In this document: one piece after another, positions 36,168 through 45,924 of the stretch
Layout: each line of letters opens with the position of its first letter
Numbering within the stretch: position 1 is the first letter of the stretch
NCBI RefSeq assembly: GCF_947498825.1
Contig: NZ_CANMLV010000016.1
Span: 50,955 to 114,954, forward strand
DNA: 64,000 bases
Direction: 5' to 3'
Source: an uncultured Cedecea sp.
GTDB taxonomy: Bacteria; Pseudomonadota; Gammaproteobacteria; Enterobacterales; Enterobacteriaceae
Notes under the pieces: generated by a model
What the model saw: the letters and a program-made list of their open reading frames with translations, nothing else
What the model was told of the DNA's origin: nothing
Database searches by the model: none
Position numbers and translations under genes: made by a program

Positions 36168-37727
36168 ATGAAAGATATTATCCAACGTTTTGGCGCTGCG
36201 ATGTTTGTTCCAGTACTTCTGTTTCCAGCTGCCGGTATGCTACTTGGACTTTCGGTCATGCTGCTTAACCAAGATTTATTTCCTTGGGCAGTGGAAGGGA
36301 GCAATTGGGTTAAAGTTTCCACGATTTTGCTGCAAGCTTCATTAGCCGTATTTAAAAATATGTCTCTAGTATTCGCTGTCGGACTACCTATTGCTTTAGC
36401 AAAATCAGCATCAGGTCGGGCTGTACTGGCAACCTTGGTTTCCTATATTACCTTTAATTATGTTGTGGGAGGCATACTGCAATTCTGGGGAGCAGATTTA
36501 GGCGTTAATTATACTGCTGGAGAGCGTGGTCTGACCGATATAGGTGGGATCTTAACACTAGATACTAATCTGATTGGCGCTATTGCTATTGCCGGGATCT
36601 CTGTTTGGATCCACAACCGTTATTTTGATAAGAGACTACCTAATTGGGCGGCAGTATTTGGTGGTACACCATTAGTCGTTATTATCAGTTTTCCTGTCAT
36701 GGTATTACTGGCGATCATTACCTGTCTAATATGGCCAAGTATCCAGCATGGTATTAATAATTTACAAACCTTTTTAGTTTCAGCAGGTTCTTTAGGTGTA
36801 TGGGTCTTTACCTTTCTTGAGCGTATTATGATCCCAACAGGGTTGCACCACTTTGTGTATGGCCCCGTATTTTACGGTCCTGTCGCTGTTGATGGTGGAA
36901 CAGTAGCCTACTGGATCCAACATATTCCAGAGTTTGCTGCCAGTGATGCACCACTGACTGAGCAATTCCCTCAGGGAGGACTAATGCTAACGGGAATGGG
37001 CAAAGTGTTTGGTTGTACGGGGATAGCTTTGGCCTTGTATTCGACAGCAAAATCCAAAAATAAAAAAATGGTATTAGGTTTGGTTCTCGGGGCTGCGTTG
37101 ACAGCGATACTTACCGGTATCACTGAACCGATAGAGTTTACCTTCTTGTTTATCGCACCGCTGTTATTTGCCTTACATGCTGCACTAGCCGCCACAATGG
37201 CAACGATTGCCTATCTATTTGGTGTTTCGGGTAACTTTCAAACCGGTTTAATTGATTTTATTTTCCAGAACTGGCTCCCCCTGGGAAGTAATCATGCAGG
37301 CACTTATGTGATTCAGGCGCTGATCGGTTTAAGTTTTACAGCTATCTACTTTATTGTATTTCGCAGTTTAATTTTAAAATTCAATATATTAACCCCGGGT
37401 CGTGGTGACTCTGAGGCGAAGCTGTATACCAAATCCGATTATAAACAGGCGAAGAAAGACTCATCGGCAAGTGACTCTCAGGACAATCAAGCCCTGGCAT
37501 TTATTCATGGTCTGGGGGGAAAAGACAATATTGCTTTATTAACCAACTGCGCTACTCGTTTAAGAGTGAAGGTTCATAACCCGGATATTGTCACTGAGAC
37601 GGAGTACTTTCAGCAGCATGGGGCAATTAATGTAGTCAGAAGTGGTGATAGCTTCCAAATCATCGTTGGCTTAACCGTACCACAGGTCAGAGAAGAAATG
37701 AGCCAGTATATGCGGTCACCTTCTTAA
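36168..37727 (+). CDS. aglA: PTS alpha-glucoside-specific EIICB component (AglA/GlvC-like)
   Basis: A 519-residue PTS permease. Residues 1-400 are the IIC membrane domain (starts KDIIQRFGAAMFVPVLLFPA and includes the ITEPIEFTFLFIAPLLFALH loop). After a polar linker, the IIB domain carries the phosphorylated cysteine in LLTNCATRLRVKV (Cys461). There is no IIA domain, so phosphate must come from a IIA elsewhere, such as Crr. It takes up and 6-phosphorylates alpha-glucosides that the GH4 enzyme hydrolyses. Operon with the GH4 gene, 62 bp apart with a hairpin between. GGATGAGG precedes the ATG. Confidence 0.88.
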   Translation: MKDIIQRFGAAMFVPVLLFPAAGMLLGLSVMLLNQDLFPWAVEGSNWVKVSTILLQASLAVFKNMSLVFAVGLPIALAKSASGRAVLATLVSYITFNYVVGGILQFWGADLGVNYTAGERGLTDIGGILTLDTNLIGAIAIAGISVWIHNRYFDKRLPNWAAVFGGTPLVVIISFPVMVLLAIITCLIWPSIQHGINNLQTFLVSAGSLGVWVFTFLERIMIPTGLHHFVYGPVFYGPVAVDGGTVAYWIQHIPEFAASDAPLTEQFPQGGLMLTGMGKVFGCTGIALALYSTAKSKNKKMVLGLVLGAALTAILTGITEPIEFTFLFIAPLLFALHAALAATMATIAYLFGVSGNFQTGLIDFIFQNWLPLGSNHAGTYVIQALIGLSFTAIYFIVFRSLILKFNILTPGRGDSEAKLYTKSDYKQAKKDSSASDSQDNQALAFIHGLGGKDNIALLTNCATRLRVKVHNPDIVTETEYFQQHGAINVVRSGDSFQIIVGLTVPQVREEMSQYMRSPS

Positions 37728-37743
37728 CAGAAAGCCAGCTATC

Positions 37744-37773
37744 GCTCCCGCCATTTTCTGGGGGAGCTTTTTT
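37744..37773 (+). terminator. Terminator of the alpha-glucoside operon
   Basis: Stem GCTCCC / GGGAGC with an 11- to 12-base loop, followed by TTTTTTCTGTCTTTTT, 17 bp after the PTS stop. Confidence 0.8.
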
Positions 37774-37920
37774 CTGTCTTTTTGTTGTCTAGCCAGGATT
37801 TGCACACCACATTTATCACTGCCTGTGCCCCAAATCTTTCTGTATTTCAAAACCAACAATAATTTCTATGCTTATGATTTAATAAATTATTTTAAAATAT
37901 ACGAATGAATTAAATGAACA

Positions 37921-37952
37921 AAAAAACCCGCAAGGCTTGCACCATGCGGGTT
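37921..37952 (-). terminator. Terminator downstream of tmRNA
   Basis: On the minus strand, ACCCGCATGG with CCTTGCGGGT forms a stem (ACCCGCA / TGCGGGT core), followed by TTTTTTG. It ends ssrA transcription about 46 bp after the CCA end. Confidence 0.85.
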
Positions 37953-37997
37953 CTTAGGACTTCATCGGATGACTCTGGTAATCACCGATGGAGAATT

Positions 37998-38361
37998 TGG
38001 TGGAGCTGGGGGGATTTGAACCCCCGTCCGAAATTACTACACTGTCGGCACTACATGCTTAGTCAAGTCTTTACATTCGCCGGGCAGCTGCGGGCTGACA
38101 CGCCACTACCAAACTAGCCTGATTAGTTTTAGCACTTCAGCCCCAGGCAGGACTTCCATGCGATCTCTTTTGGGTTTGACTCCTCTTGATCCCCGTCTTA
38201 AGAGCGGAAGCTAGGGAGAGGAGGCTTCAAAGCAGGGTATTAAGCTGCTAAAGCGTAGTTTTCGTCGTTTGCGACTATTTTTTGCGGCTTTTTACGAGGC
38301 AAACCGCCCCTCGGCATGCACCTTGAGTTTCGCAAATCCCGTCGAATCCAGAATCAGCCCC
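37998..38361 (-). ncRNA. ssrA: tmRNA (ssrA), 10Sa RNA
   Basis: A 364-nt gene, read leftward. The 5' end GGGGCTGATTCTGGATTCGA and the 3' end with GGGTTCAAATCCC (T-arm) and GCTCCACCA form the tRNA-Ala-like acceptor. The tag frame at 38272-38240 encodes ANDENYALAA and a TAA stop, preceded by the resume Ala codon. tmRNA with SmpB rescues stalled ribosomes and tags the peptide for ClpXP. A TATACT -10 lies on the minus strand at 38380-38375. smpB lies 650 bp upstream in the same orientation. The 3' end is a common integrase target, and accessory genes begin right after it. Confidence 0.97.
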
Positions 38362-38380
38362 AATGTGTAGGGCGAGTATA

Positions 38381-39007
38381 ACAGATTTATTAAGCGTCTG
38401 ACTAGCGCTGTACAGAGAATTACTCAGATGCAGGTTATTGAATCACTTCTTGTTATCTGGAATGAAAAGGATGTTTAAATACTGTGCATTACGGTGGTTT
38501 TTAATTCAGGTACGAGGGAAGGTCGCATTAACCTGCTACTGCGTTGAGCCTGGAAAAGAGCGTTGATTGGTCGTGTGCTGATACCGGACTGCGCGAACAA
38601 CGTTATTCACTTTCTTGTCGTTAATGCGCTGTTTTATATATGTTATTTATTTCATGGGATTGTTTTTTGTTAACAGATGAACACGCAAGAGTGTTTATTG
38701 TTTAATAGCGGTAAGCGTTCTGACCTATGGTATTTGTAAATAACATAAGGAATAAATGAGCAAAATTGTACTTCGATCTTGTCTGCGTTTTCCTGCTGCT
38801 GGAGTCGGCACCCGAGCCACAGACTCCTTGGCAAGTAGCGGCTTCAACTACTTTGTGCCGGTATAAATCGTTCTGCCGTTCACGACACGCTTTCATCGCC
38901 GCGGAATAATAAGCATCGTGGTGACTATTATTCCACCAAGTACTCTTTCCCTGCTTCATCACGGGCGTTGAAGAAAACTGGCCCGCCAGTGATAGCGGGC
39001 AGAGTGA
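38381..39007. other. Spacer between smpB and ssrA
   Basis: About 630 bp. An 86-codon frame at 38702-38962 (minus) has no ribosome site and no family features. The left end holds the ssrA promoter. E. coli also has a spacer here, without a conserved protein gene that I recall. Confidence 0.45.
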
Positions 39008-39490
39008 TTAGCGTCCTGCGTGTTTCATAATGCGCGCTTTATCCATCGCCCATTCACGATCTTTCAGGTCGGTACGCTTGTCGTGCAGTTTCTTACCTTT
39101 TGCCAGGCCAATTTTGATTTTGCACCAGGCGTTTTTCCAGTACAGAGAGAGAGCTACAACGGTAAAACCGTCGCGGCTGACGCTACCGAATATATTATCC
39201 AGTTCTCTTTTATTCAGCAGCAGCTTACGCGTCCGCGTTGGGTCGCAGACCACGTGGGTGGAAGCCACGGTCAGCGGGGTAAAGGTTGCACCGAACAGAA
39301 AAGCTTCGCCATTTTTAAAAATGACATAGCTATCGGAGATATTCGCTTTTCCGGCGCGCAATGATTTAACTTCCCAGCCTTGCAGCGCAAGACCCGCTTC
39401 AAATTCATTTTCAATAAAGTATTCGTGGCGGGCGCGTTTATTTTGCGCAATGGTGGCTGAGCCTGGTTTGTGTGCTTTTTTCTTTGTCAT
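39008..39490 (-). CDS. smpB: SsrA-binding protein SmpB
   Basis: A 160-residue protein, the E. coli length. It contains the oligonucleotide-binding barrel ([20 protein letters not shown] then [16 protein letters not shown], and [20 protein letters not shown]) and the basic C-terminal tail [20 protein letters not shown], which enters the ribosomal mRNA channel. SmpB brings tmRNA to stalled ribosomes. It is divergent from ratA, as in E. coli, and lies upstream of ssrA. Confidence 0.96.
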   Translation of the reverse strand: MTKKKAHKPGSATIAQNKRARHEYFIENEFEAGLALQGWEVKSLRAGKANISDSYVIFKNGEAFLFGATFTPLTVASTHVVCDPTRTRKLLLNKRELDNIFGSVSRDGFTVVALSLYWKNAWCKIKIGLAKGKKLHDKRTDLKDREWAMDKARIMKHAGR

Positions 39491-39643
39491 AGTGCCGCTC
39501 AGTATACGTCATCCAGGAGTTCAAGGACATCCCCGGGCCATGCACGAGGAATAAGGGAGTATCTTAGCATGGAGGCAGAGAATTTTTCTTTGCCTGCTGA
39601 TAAATGTTATTATTTTCCGGTTTTATGACTCCCGGGAATTGTT

Positions 39644-40081
39644 ATGCCTCAAATTAGCCGCACAGCGTTGGTGCCCTACAGTGCCGAGCAGATGTACCAG
39701 TTGGTCAATGATGTGAAGTCTTATCCGCAGTTTTTACCTGGCTGCTCAGGAAGCAGGATATTGGACGAGTCCGCCAGTCAAATGATGGCCGCTGTCGATG
39801 TTTCCAAGGCGGGAATAAGCAAAACTTTCACTACACGTAATACTCTGGTCAGTAACCAGAGCATTATCATGCAACTGGTGGAGGGCCCGTTTCGAAAACT
39901 GGTAGGAGGCTGGAAATTTACGCCGATTGGTGATGATGCCTGTCGGATTGAGTTTCAGCTTGATTTCGAATTTACCAATAAACTGATTGAGCTGGCATTC
40001 GGTCGGGTGTTTAAAGAACTGGCGGGTAATATGGTGCAGGCATTCACTGTGCGCGCAAAAGAGGTTTACCGTGTCACATAA
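39644..40081 (+). CDS. ratA: START-domain protein RatA
   Basis: A 145-residue member of the polyketide-cyclase/START family (COQ10-like). Typical segments are [20 protein letters not shown] at the start and [14 protein letters not shown]. In E. coli RatA was described as blocking 50S-30S association, while its relatives (COQ10, UbiB-linked) bind ubiquinone, so its main role is debated. Its stop overlaps the GTG start of ratB. The gene order smpB/ratA-ratB/bamE is conserved with E. coli. Confidence 0.93.
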   Translation: MPQISRTALVPYSAEQMYQLVNDVKSYPQFLPGCSGSRILDESASQMMAAVDVSKAGISKTFTTRNTLVSNQSIIMQLVEGPFRKLVGGWKFTPIGDDACRIEFQLDFEFTNKLIELAFGRVFKELAGNMVQAFTVRAKEVYRVT

Positions 40082-40361
40082 TATTCGGGTCGAGGTGGCG
40101 TACGCACTACCCGAAAAGCAGTTCTTACGACAGGTTTCTTTACCGGAAGGGAGCACGGTTGAGCAGGCGATTATCGCTTCTGGTCTGTTAACATTACGTA
40201 CAGATATTGATCTGAAGAAGAATAAAGTTGGTATTTATAGCCGCTCGGTAAAACTGACGGATGAAGTACACGAGGGGGACAGAGTAGAAATTTATCGTCC
40301 TTTACTTGCCGATCCTAAAGAGCTACGTCGGCAACGTGCTGAACGTTCGGCCAAGAAATAA
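40071..40361 (+). CDS. ratB: UPF0125 protein RatB
   Basis: A 96-residue ubiquitin-like beta-grasp protein. The GTG at 40071 gives a product starting (V/M)[18 protein letters not shown], which matches the family length; the longer frame overlapping ratA is unsupported. Other segments are [20 protein letters not shown] and [20 protein letters not shown]. It overlaps ratA by 11 bp, so is translationally coupled. Function is not established; it was once viewed as the partner of RatA. Confidence 0.92.
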   Translation: MSHNIRVEVAYALPEKQFLRQVSLPEGSTVEQAIIASGLLTLRTDIDLKKNKVGIYSRSVKLTDEVHEGDRVEIYRPLLADPKELRRQRAERSAKK

Positions 40362-40362
40362 T

Positions 40363-40398
40363 AAAAAGGGGTGAAAAACACAGTTTTCACCCCTTTTT
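40363..40398. terminator. Bidirectional terminator between ratB and bamE
   Basis: A perfect 15-bp stem (AAAAAGGGGTGAAAA / TTTTCACCCCTTTTT) with a 6-base loop between convergent genes. Confidence 0.93.
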
Positions 40399-40417
40399 CT
40401 ATGCCCGACAAGAGGCA

Positions 40418-40759
40418 TTATTCGTTAGTCAGCTTCGGTCTGTTCACCAGATCAGTCAGAACGCCGTTGCTGTCAAAGGTCATGATCAGCGTCTGTTGGG
40501 TCGCTGGCTCATGGCCAGGTTCCTGGCGGAAGACATAAAACCAGGTATTGGTACCAAACGGATCGTTCATCAACGGTGTACCCAGTGTGTAGGCCACTTG
40601 CTGCTGTGTCATACCCGTATGAATTTTAGCGACATCAGTGGGTGTCAGATAGTTACCCTGGTTGATATCCGGGCGATAGACCACTCGTTCCAGAGTGGAA
40701 CAACCTGCGGTCAACATCAGAAGAGCCGCTGCTGCTACAGTCAGCATTTTACAACGCAT
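40418..40759 (-). CDS. bamE: Outer-membrane assembly lipoprotein BamE (SmpA)
   Basis: A 113-residue lipoprotein. The lipobox is LTAGC with the lipidated Cys20. The mature part has [20 protein letters not shown] and [17 protein letters not shown], typical of the SmpA/OmlA fold. BamE helps the BAM complex by binding BamA/BamD and phosphatidylglycerol. It is convergent with ratB and sits between ratB and recN as in E. coli. Confidence 0.95.
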   Translation of the reverse strand: MRCKMLTVAAAALLMLTAGCSTLERVVYRPDINQGNYLTPTDVAKIHTGMTQQQVAYTLGTPLMNDPFGTNTWFYVFRQEPGHEPATQQTLIMTFDSNGVLTDLVNRPKLTNE

Positions 40760-40976
40760 AGTAATTTGATCCCTTTTCTGGCCCGAGTCGTACGTGGCAC
40801 ATTCATTTTATGCCGATGATAATAGACCTTTAATCAGTTTTAAACCTATAAGGCGCTCAACTCTGACCGCAGGAGTACAAAAAAGTTAGTTAAAAAGCAT
40901 CTGATATCGAAGGAAAAATATTAAATGCTATTCTTTTCAAATTGTTAACACCAACTTCACTGTGTTTTGGGGTAAA

Positions 40977-42638
40977 TCAGGCTGCCAGCAGTTCTTTCGC
41001 ATTGGCAAGAGTATTGCGCGTGACTTCACTTCCCCCTAACAGACGAGCCAGCTCCTGTAGTCTGGCACGTTTGTCCAGCGGTTGCATATGTGTTTCTGTC
41101 ATTTCGCCGTCAGTTTCTTTACTGACAAAGAAGTGATGATGCCCACAACCCGCTACTTGAGGTAAGTGTGTTACACACATCACCTGAGTCGACTCACCCA
41201 GTTGTCGCAGTAACTTGCCCACGACAGCAGCGGTCGGGCCACTGATACCGACATCCACTTCGTCAAAAATAAGGGCAGGGGTTTCCATCTTACGGGCAGT
41301 AATAACTTGAATGGCCAGGGCAATACGTGACAGTTCGCCGCCAGAGGCCACTTTTGCCAGCGCTTGTACTGGCTGACCTGGGTTGGTACTGACTCGGAAG
41401 TCGATTTTGTCAGCCCCTGTTTCGGTAAGTACGCTTTCGTTAAATTCGACGTTAATCACCAGAATGCCGTGTGGCATTGAGAGGGTCTGCATACTACTGG
41501 TGATAAGCATTGAGAGTTCTTCTGCATATTTAACTCTACTGAGATGCAGAGTACGTGCCACGGCTAAGGCTTGTTGATGGTGATGAGCAACGGCTTGCTG
41601 TAAGGCTCCCTGTGAGTCTGACTGGGCTTCCAGCTGCTGCTGTTCGTCCAATAATTTTTGATAGAATACAGGGAGTTCCTCCGGGCTAATATGATGCTTA
41701 CGTGCCAGGGATATTTGCCGTGAGATACGCTGTTCCAGTTCATAGAGCCGGTTGGGATCCAGGTCCAGCCGTTCGCAGTAGTGCTGGAGTTCATCAAAGG
41801 CTTCGGAAATCTGAATTTCAGCCTCTTCCAGCAAGGTCAGAACGCTGGTGAGCTTGCTGTCCATAGCGACCAGGTCAGTCATTAACTGACGTACGGTATA
41901 AAGCTGGCTTTGTAGATTGGCCTCTTCGGCTTCACCAAGAATATTTAAAGCGTGCTGGCTGGTAGAGAGAAGCTGGCCGCTGTTCGCGAGGCGTTTATAC
42001 TCTTCGTCGATAACCTCAAATTCCCCGGCGACGGGGGCAAACTCGTTCAGTTCTTTAAGCTGATAGTTGAGTAATTCTACTCTGGAAGCACGCTCTTGAG
42101 CTTGCTGCTGATGCTGAGCCAGCAGGCGGCAACTCTGATGCCATTCACGATAGTATTCGCGCATTTGCTGCATCATGCCTTGTTCACAGGCATAGCCGTC
42201 TAACAAACTTTTCTGATGTTCTGGTTTAAGCAGAAGCTGGTGGGCGTGCTGACCGTGGATCTGAATTAACAGCTGACCCAATTCACGTAACTGAGATACG
42301 GGGACGGCAGTACCATTAATAAAGCCACGAGAGCGGCCGTCATGGCTCACTACGCGGCGTAACAGACATTCATTGCCTTCTTCCAGCTGATTTTCTTCAA
42401 GCCAGCGTAGCGCCGCTGGCGTGTCTTTTAATGAGAAACGAGCGCACAGGTCTGCACGTTGGGCCCCACGGCGTACCATGTCCGCTTCACTGCGGCTCCC
42501 CAGACACAACCCCAAGGCATCAATTGCAATAGATTTACCGGCCCCGGTTTCACCCGTGATGGCCGTCATTCCCTGCTGAAAATCAATTTCAAGTTCGCGA
42601 ACGATTGCAAAGTTACTGATGGTGAGTTGTGTCAGCAT
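40977..42638 (-). CDS. recN: DNA repair ATPase RecN
   Basis: A 553-residue SMC-like protein; the start [20 protein letters not shown] at 42638 is the family start. Walker A is GETGAGKS (29-36); the ABC signature SGGELSR and Walker [12 protein letters not shown] are near the C-terminus, with coiled-coil regions between. RecN holds broken DNA ends and sister chromatids together during double-strand-break repair. Two LexA boxes in the promoter make it one of the strongly SOS-induced genes. The C-terminus ends AKELLAA, like the degron-bearing E. coli protein, a known ClpXP target. Confidence 0.96.
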   Translation of the reverse strand: MLTQLTISNFAIVRELEIDFQQGMTAITGETGAGKSIAIDALGLCLGSRSEADMVRRGAQRADLCARFSLKDTPAALRWLEENQLEEGNECLLRRVVSHDGRSRGFINGTAVPVSQLRELGQLLIQIHGQHAHQLLLKPEHQKSLLDGYACEQGMMQQMREYYREWHQSCRLLAQHQQQAQERASRVELLNYQLKELNEFAPVAGEFEVIDEEYKRLANSGQLLSTSQHALNILGEAEEANLQSQLYTVRQLMTDLVAMDSKLTSVLTLLEEAEIQISEAFDELQHYCERLDLDPNRLYELEQRISRQISLARKHHISPEELPVFYQKLLDEQQQLEAQSDSQGALQQAVAHHHQQALAVARTLHLSRVKYAEELSMLITSSMQTLSMPHGILVINVEFNESVLTETGADKIDFRVSTNPGQPVQALAKVASGGELSRIALAIQVITARKMETPALIFDEVDVGISGPTAAVVGKLLRQLGESTQVMCVTHLPQVAGCGHHHFFVSKETDGEMTETHMQPLDKRARLQELARLLGGSEVTRNTLANAKELLAA

Positions 42639-42662
42639 AGCCACCTCTGTATGAAAAACCAT

Positions 42663-42704
42663 AACTGTGTTTGTATACAGTATAAACTGGTTTTATATAC
42701 AGTA
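42663..42704 (-). promoter_or_regulatory. Two LexA (SOS) boxes in the recN promoter
   Basis: Two CTG-N10-CAG sites: CTGTGTTTGTATACAG at 42665-42680 and CTGGTTTTATATACAG at 42687-42702, as read on the plus strand. Tandem SOS boxes are also found at E. coli recN. Confidence 0.9.
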
Positions 42705-42722
42705 AAGTGGCAATGGCGATTT

Positions 42723-43601
42723 TTAGAATAATTTTTTTGACCAACCTAACTTTGAGCTTAATGTATTGAAGTAACTGTAATCTTTCGGGTGGATTAAGTT
42801 CAGGTGATAATCGCAACGTCGGATCAGCACACTTTCGCCATCTTGTATTGGCAGGGAAATCTGGCTGTCACAGCTGATTTCCAGATCGCTGCGCATATGC
42901 GAGAAGCGCAAGCGAATGGTGCTGTTGCTGTTGATAACCAGCGGGCGCGCCGACAAGGTATGCGGAAACATGGGGACCAGCGTTATGGCATCCAGTGACG
43001 GTGTCAAGATTGGGCCACCGGCAGAAAGCGAGTAGGCTGTGGAACCGGTTGGTGTAGAGATAATGAGCCCGTCTGAACGCTGAGAGAAAGCAAATACCTC
43101 ATCGATATATACCTCGAACTCAATCATATGGGCAATTTTACCCGGATGCAGTATCACCTCATTGATAGCAGTACTCAGACGCGTCGGCGTATCTTGATGA
43201 TAGACTTGCGCTTCCAGCAAAAAACGTTGCTCGGTAATGTAATGCCCTTCCAGCACCGCAGACAGTTGCTGATGAGCATTATCAGGGTCGAGATCGGTCA
43301 AAAATCCTAAATTACCGCGATTAATGCCAATCACTTTAATATCGTAGCGCGCCAACACGCGAGCGGCACCCAGCATATTACCGTCACCGCCAACTACCAC
43401 GGCTAAATCTGCTTGTTGGCCAATCTCTGCCAGAGTACCGGTCTTCACTTGTGTAAGATTAAGGTCATGCGCTATTTGTTGTTCTACAATAACTTCATAA
43501 CCTTCACTGTGCAGCCAGCGATACAGCATTTCATGCGTAGTCAGGGCTGTAGGATGCCGTGGATGCCCGACAATACCGATACAATTGAAATGTTTGTTCA
43601 T
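42723..43601 (-). CDS. nadK: NAD kinase
   Basis: A 292-residue enzyme that phosphorylates NAD to NADP. The catalytic GGDGN motif ([16 protein letters not shown]), [12 protein letters not shown] and the NAD-binding [20 protein letters not shown] are intact. Its length equals that of E. coli NadK. It lies upstream of recN in the same direction and divergent from grpE, as in E. coli. The recN SOS promoter is within the short gap between the two genes. Confidence 0.96.
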   Translation of the reverse strand: MNKHFNCIGIVGHPRHPTALTTHEMLYRWLHSEGYEVIVEQQIAHDLNLTQVKTGTLAEIGQQADLAVVVGGDGNMLGAARVLARYDIKVIGINRGNLGFLTDLDPDNAHQQLSAVLEGHYITEQRFLLEAQVYHQDTPTRLSTAINEVILHPGKIAHMIEFEVYIDEVFAFSQRSDGLIISTPTGSTAYSLSAGGPILTPSLDAITLVPMFPHTLSARPLVINSNSTIRLRFSHMRSDLEISCDSQISLPIQDGESVLIRRCDYHLNLIHPKDYSYFNTLSSKLGWSKKLF

Positions 43602-43653
43602 TATCCAGCTTATCCTTAATCACAGATGTTACTGCGACAATATGTCAGGTTCC

Positions 43654-43682
43654 CTTGAAACCCTGAAACAGATCCCCATAAT
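43654..43682 (+). promoter_or_regulatory. Sigma-32 heat-shock promoter of grpE
   Basis: CTTGAAA, a 13-base spacer, then CCCCATAAT: near-perfect match to the sigma-32 consensus, about 43 bp before the grpE ATG. Confidence 0.88.
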
Positions 43683-43724
43683 AAGCGAACCAGCGAGATT
43701 AATGCTAAACACGCGGAGAATTTC

Positions 43725-44309
43725 ATGAGCAGTAAAGAACACAAAATACCAGATGAGCAAGTTTCAGACGAAATGGTAACAGAGCATCACGATGATATTG
43801 AAGCCGTAGACGGTGTCAATACAGCTGATCAACGCGAGGACCAGATTGCGACGTTGCAAGCTCAGTTGGCGGAAGTTGAGCAGCGCGAGCGTGATAACGT
43901 GTTACGCATCAAAGCTGAAATGGAAAACCTGCGTCGCCGTACTGAATTAGATATCGAAAAAGCACATAAATTTGCGCTCGATAAATTTGTGAACGAGCTA
44001 CTGCCGATTATCGACAGCCTTGATCGTGCCCTTGAAGTTTCAGATAAAGGCAATGCTGATATTGCACCGATGATTGAAGGTATCGAACTGACCAAAAAAT
44101 CGATGATTGATGTGTTGCGTAAATTTGGTGTTGAAGTGGTTGGCGAAACCAATGTTCCGTTTAACCCGGATGTACACCAGGCTATCGCTATGGTCGAATC
44201 TGACGATATTGCTCCGAATAATGTCCTGATGGTGATGCAAAAAGGCTATATCCTGAATGGCCGCACCCTGCGTGCTGCGATGGTTTCAGTGGCGAAAGCG
44301 AAAGATTAA
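43725..44309 (+). CDS. grpE: Nucleotide exchange factor GrpE
   Basis: A 194-residue co-chaperone of DnaK (E. coli 197). The acidic, disordered N-terminus is followed by a long dimerising helix ([20 protein letters not shown] then [20 protein letters not shown]) and the C-terminal beta domain with [13 protein letters not shown] and [20 protein letters not shown], the family signature. It releases ADP from DnaK and senses temperature through the helix pair. It is controlled by a sigma-32 promoter and ends at a strong terminator. Confidence 0.97.
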   Translation: MSSKEHKIPDEQVSDEMVTEHHDDIEAVDGVNTADQREDQIATLQAQLAEVEQRERDNVLRIKAEMENLRRRTELDIEKAHKFALDKFVNELLPIIDSLDRALEVSDKGNADIAPMIEGIELTKKSMIDVLRKFGVEVVGETNVPFNPDVHQAIAMVESDDIAPNNVLMVMQKGYILNGRTLRAAMVSVAKAKD

Positions 44310-44361
44310 ATCAGTCAGCACCTGGATACAGAGTCAGGACGGCTCTGTTATCTGTAATATT

Positions 44362-44390
44362 AAGCCAGCCGGTAACCGGCTGGCTTTTTT
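44362..44390 (+). terminator. grpE terminator
   Basis: AAGCCAGCCGGT / ACCGGCTGGCTT, a 12-bp perfect palindrome, followed by TTTT. Confidence 0.92.
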
Positions 44391-44614
44391 GTAAGTGCGC
44401 TCTGACAGATATTCTCTGTTAATTGAGATGGTTAGCGTAGTGGTGCTTTCTGATGATGCTGGAGTAACACTAGAAAGTACTAGAGTGCGAGGATTGTCGA
44501 AGTAACGATAGCGGTAATCCAGGTTACATCGCGTCCAGCCGTTGCGCCATACGGAACCATAACACGGTGGTGTGAAAGGGGGACGGGAGTGATCCCGTCC
44601 CTTACGCGATTCTG
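44391..44614. other. Spacer between grpE terminator and corB end
   Basis: About 220 bp without a gene. A short imperfect GGGACGGGAGTGATCCCGTCCC hairpin at about 44579-44600 lies just after the corB stop on its strand and may end that transcript. Confidence 0.5.
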
Positions 44615-45898
44615 TTATTCGTGAGAAGGGCGTGATGAGCGCAGGGGGACAACGCGCACTTGCTTAATCATATTGTCGTGAACATCCAGGATCTCAATCT
44701 GATAATGTGAGAGACGAATATGGGTTCCCGGTGCCGGAATTTCTTCAATTGCTTCCAGTAGCATACCGTTCATTGTCCGGGCTTCTTCTTCCGGTAAGGT
44801 CCAGTTAAAGGCTTTATTCAGTTCCCGAATATTTGCAGTGCCATCGATAATCACTGAGCCATCGGACTGGGGGTGGACCTCTTCGGCCAGAGTGGGTGAC
44901 ATCGAGGTGGTAAAATCACCCACGATTTCTTCCAGAATATCTTCAACCGTCACCAAACCTTGAATATCACCGTATTCATTAACGATCAGACCGACTTTTT
45001 TCTTATTCCGCTGGAACTTCACCAGCTGTACGCTCAGTGGCGTACCTTCCGGGATAAAATAAATCTCATCGGCTGCGCGCAGCATCATCTCTTTTGTGAA
45101 TTCGTTTTTCTCGGTCATCAATCGGTAGGCTTCTCGCAGACGCAGCATTCCAATGGCGTCGTCCAGAGAATCACGGTAGAGCACGATACGTCCGTGGGGA
45201 GAGTGGGTGAGCTGACGGGCAATCGCTTTCCATTCGTCATTGATATCGATTCCGACAATTTCATTACGCGGGGTCATAATGTCATCGACGGTCACTTTTT
45301 CCAGGTCAAGTACCGACAGCAGCATGTCCTGGTTGCGCCGCGACATCTGGGATCGTGACTCGTTAACCAGCGTGCGGAGTTCTTCTTTGCTCAGGGCTGA
45401 ACTCATCACATTATCCACTTTTATGCCGAGCATACGCATTAGTAAGCGTGTAATGGTATTCAGTAGCCAGACGAGAGGCATCATCAAAATCTGTAGCGGT
45501 TTTAAGAGGATGCTAAACGGATAGGCAATTTTTTCTGGGTAAAGCGCGGCAATCGTTTTGGGTAAAACTTCAGAAAAAACTAAAATAACAAAGGTCAGAA
45601 CACCGGTTGCTATGGCCACTCCAGCATTACCGTAGAGGCGCATACCGACAATCGTGGAGATAGCAGAGGCCAAAATATTGACCAGGTTATTACCAATCAA
45701 AACCAGGCTTATCAGGCGATCGGGCTTTCTGAGTAGCTGTTCTACACGCAGCGCTGCACGGTTTCCTTGCTTCGCTTTGTGACGAAGACGATAGCGATTA
45801 AGCGTCATCATCCCTGTCTCTGCGCTAGAGAAAAAGGCTGATACCAGCACCAGGATGATAAGTGTAACAATCAGTGTGGTGGTTGATATATGTTCCAA
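44615..45898 (-). CDS. yfjD: CNNM/CorC-family membrane protein CorB (YfjD)
   Basis: A 427-residue protein. The N-terminal DUF21 membrane domain has about four helices (FFSSAETGMMTLNRYRLRHK, LIGNNLVNILASAISTIVGM). Two CBS domains (VTVDDIMTPRNEIVGIDIND and KKVGLIVNEYGDIQGLVTVE) and a C-terminal CorC_HlyC domain follow. Members of the family bind ATP-Mg and take part in Mg2+/Co2+ homeostasis. It is downstream of ypjD, 26 bp apart, as in E. coli, so the two form an operon. Confidence 0.92.
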   Translation of the reverse strand: MEHISTTTLIVTLIILVLVSAFFSSAETGMMTLNRYRLRHKAKQGNRAALRVEQLLRKPDRLISLVLIGNNLVNILASAISTIVGMRLYGNAGVAIATGVLTFVILVFSEVLPKTIAALYPEKIAYPFSILLKPLQILMMPLVWLLNTITRLLMRMLGIKVDNVMSSALSKEELRTLVNESRSQMSRRNQDMLLSVLDLEKVTVDDIMTPRNEIVGIDINDEWKAIARQLTHSPHGRIVLYRDSLDDAIGMLRLREAYRLMTEKNEFTKEMMLRAADEIYFIPEGTPLSVQLVKFQRNKKKVGLIVNEYGDIQGLVTVEDILEEIVGDFTTSMSPTLAEEVHPQSDGSVIIDGTANIRELNKAFNWTLPEEEARTMNGMLLEAIEEIPAPGTHIRLSHYQIEILDVHDNMIKQVRVVPLRSSRPSHE

Positions 45899-45924
45899 AG
45901 CGATATCCTTTAAACTATGACGCG

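Noticed and set aside
37998..38117. Protein frame reading through the tmRNA 3' end on the plus strand
   Set aside because: The region is the conserved tRNA-like end of ssrA; the frame is spurious although it resembles frequently mis-annotated peptides at RNA genes.
38702..38962. 86-codon frame between smpB and ssrA
   Set aside because: No ribosome site, odd composition and no conserved counterpart that I recall at this place.
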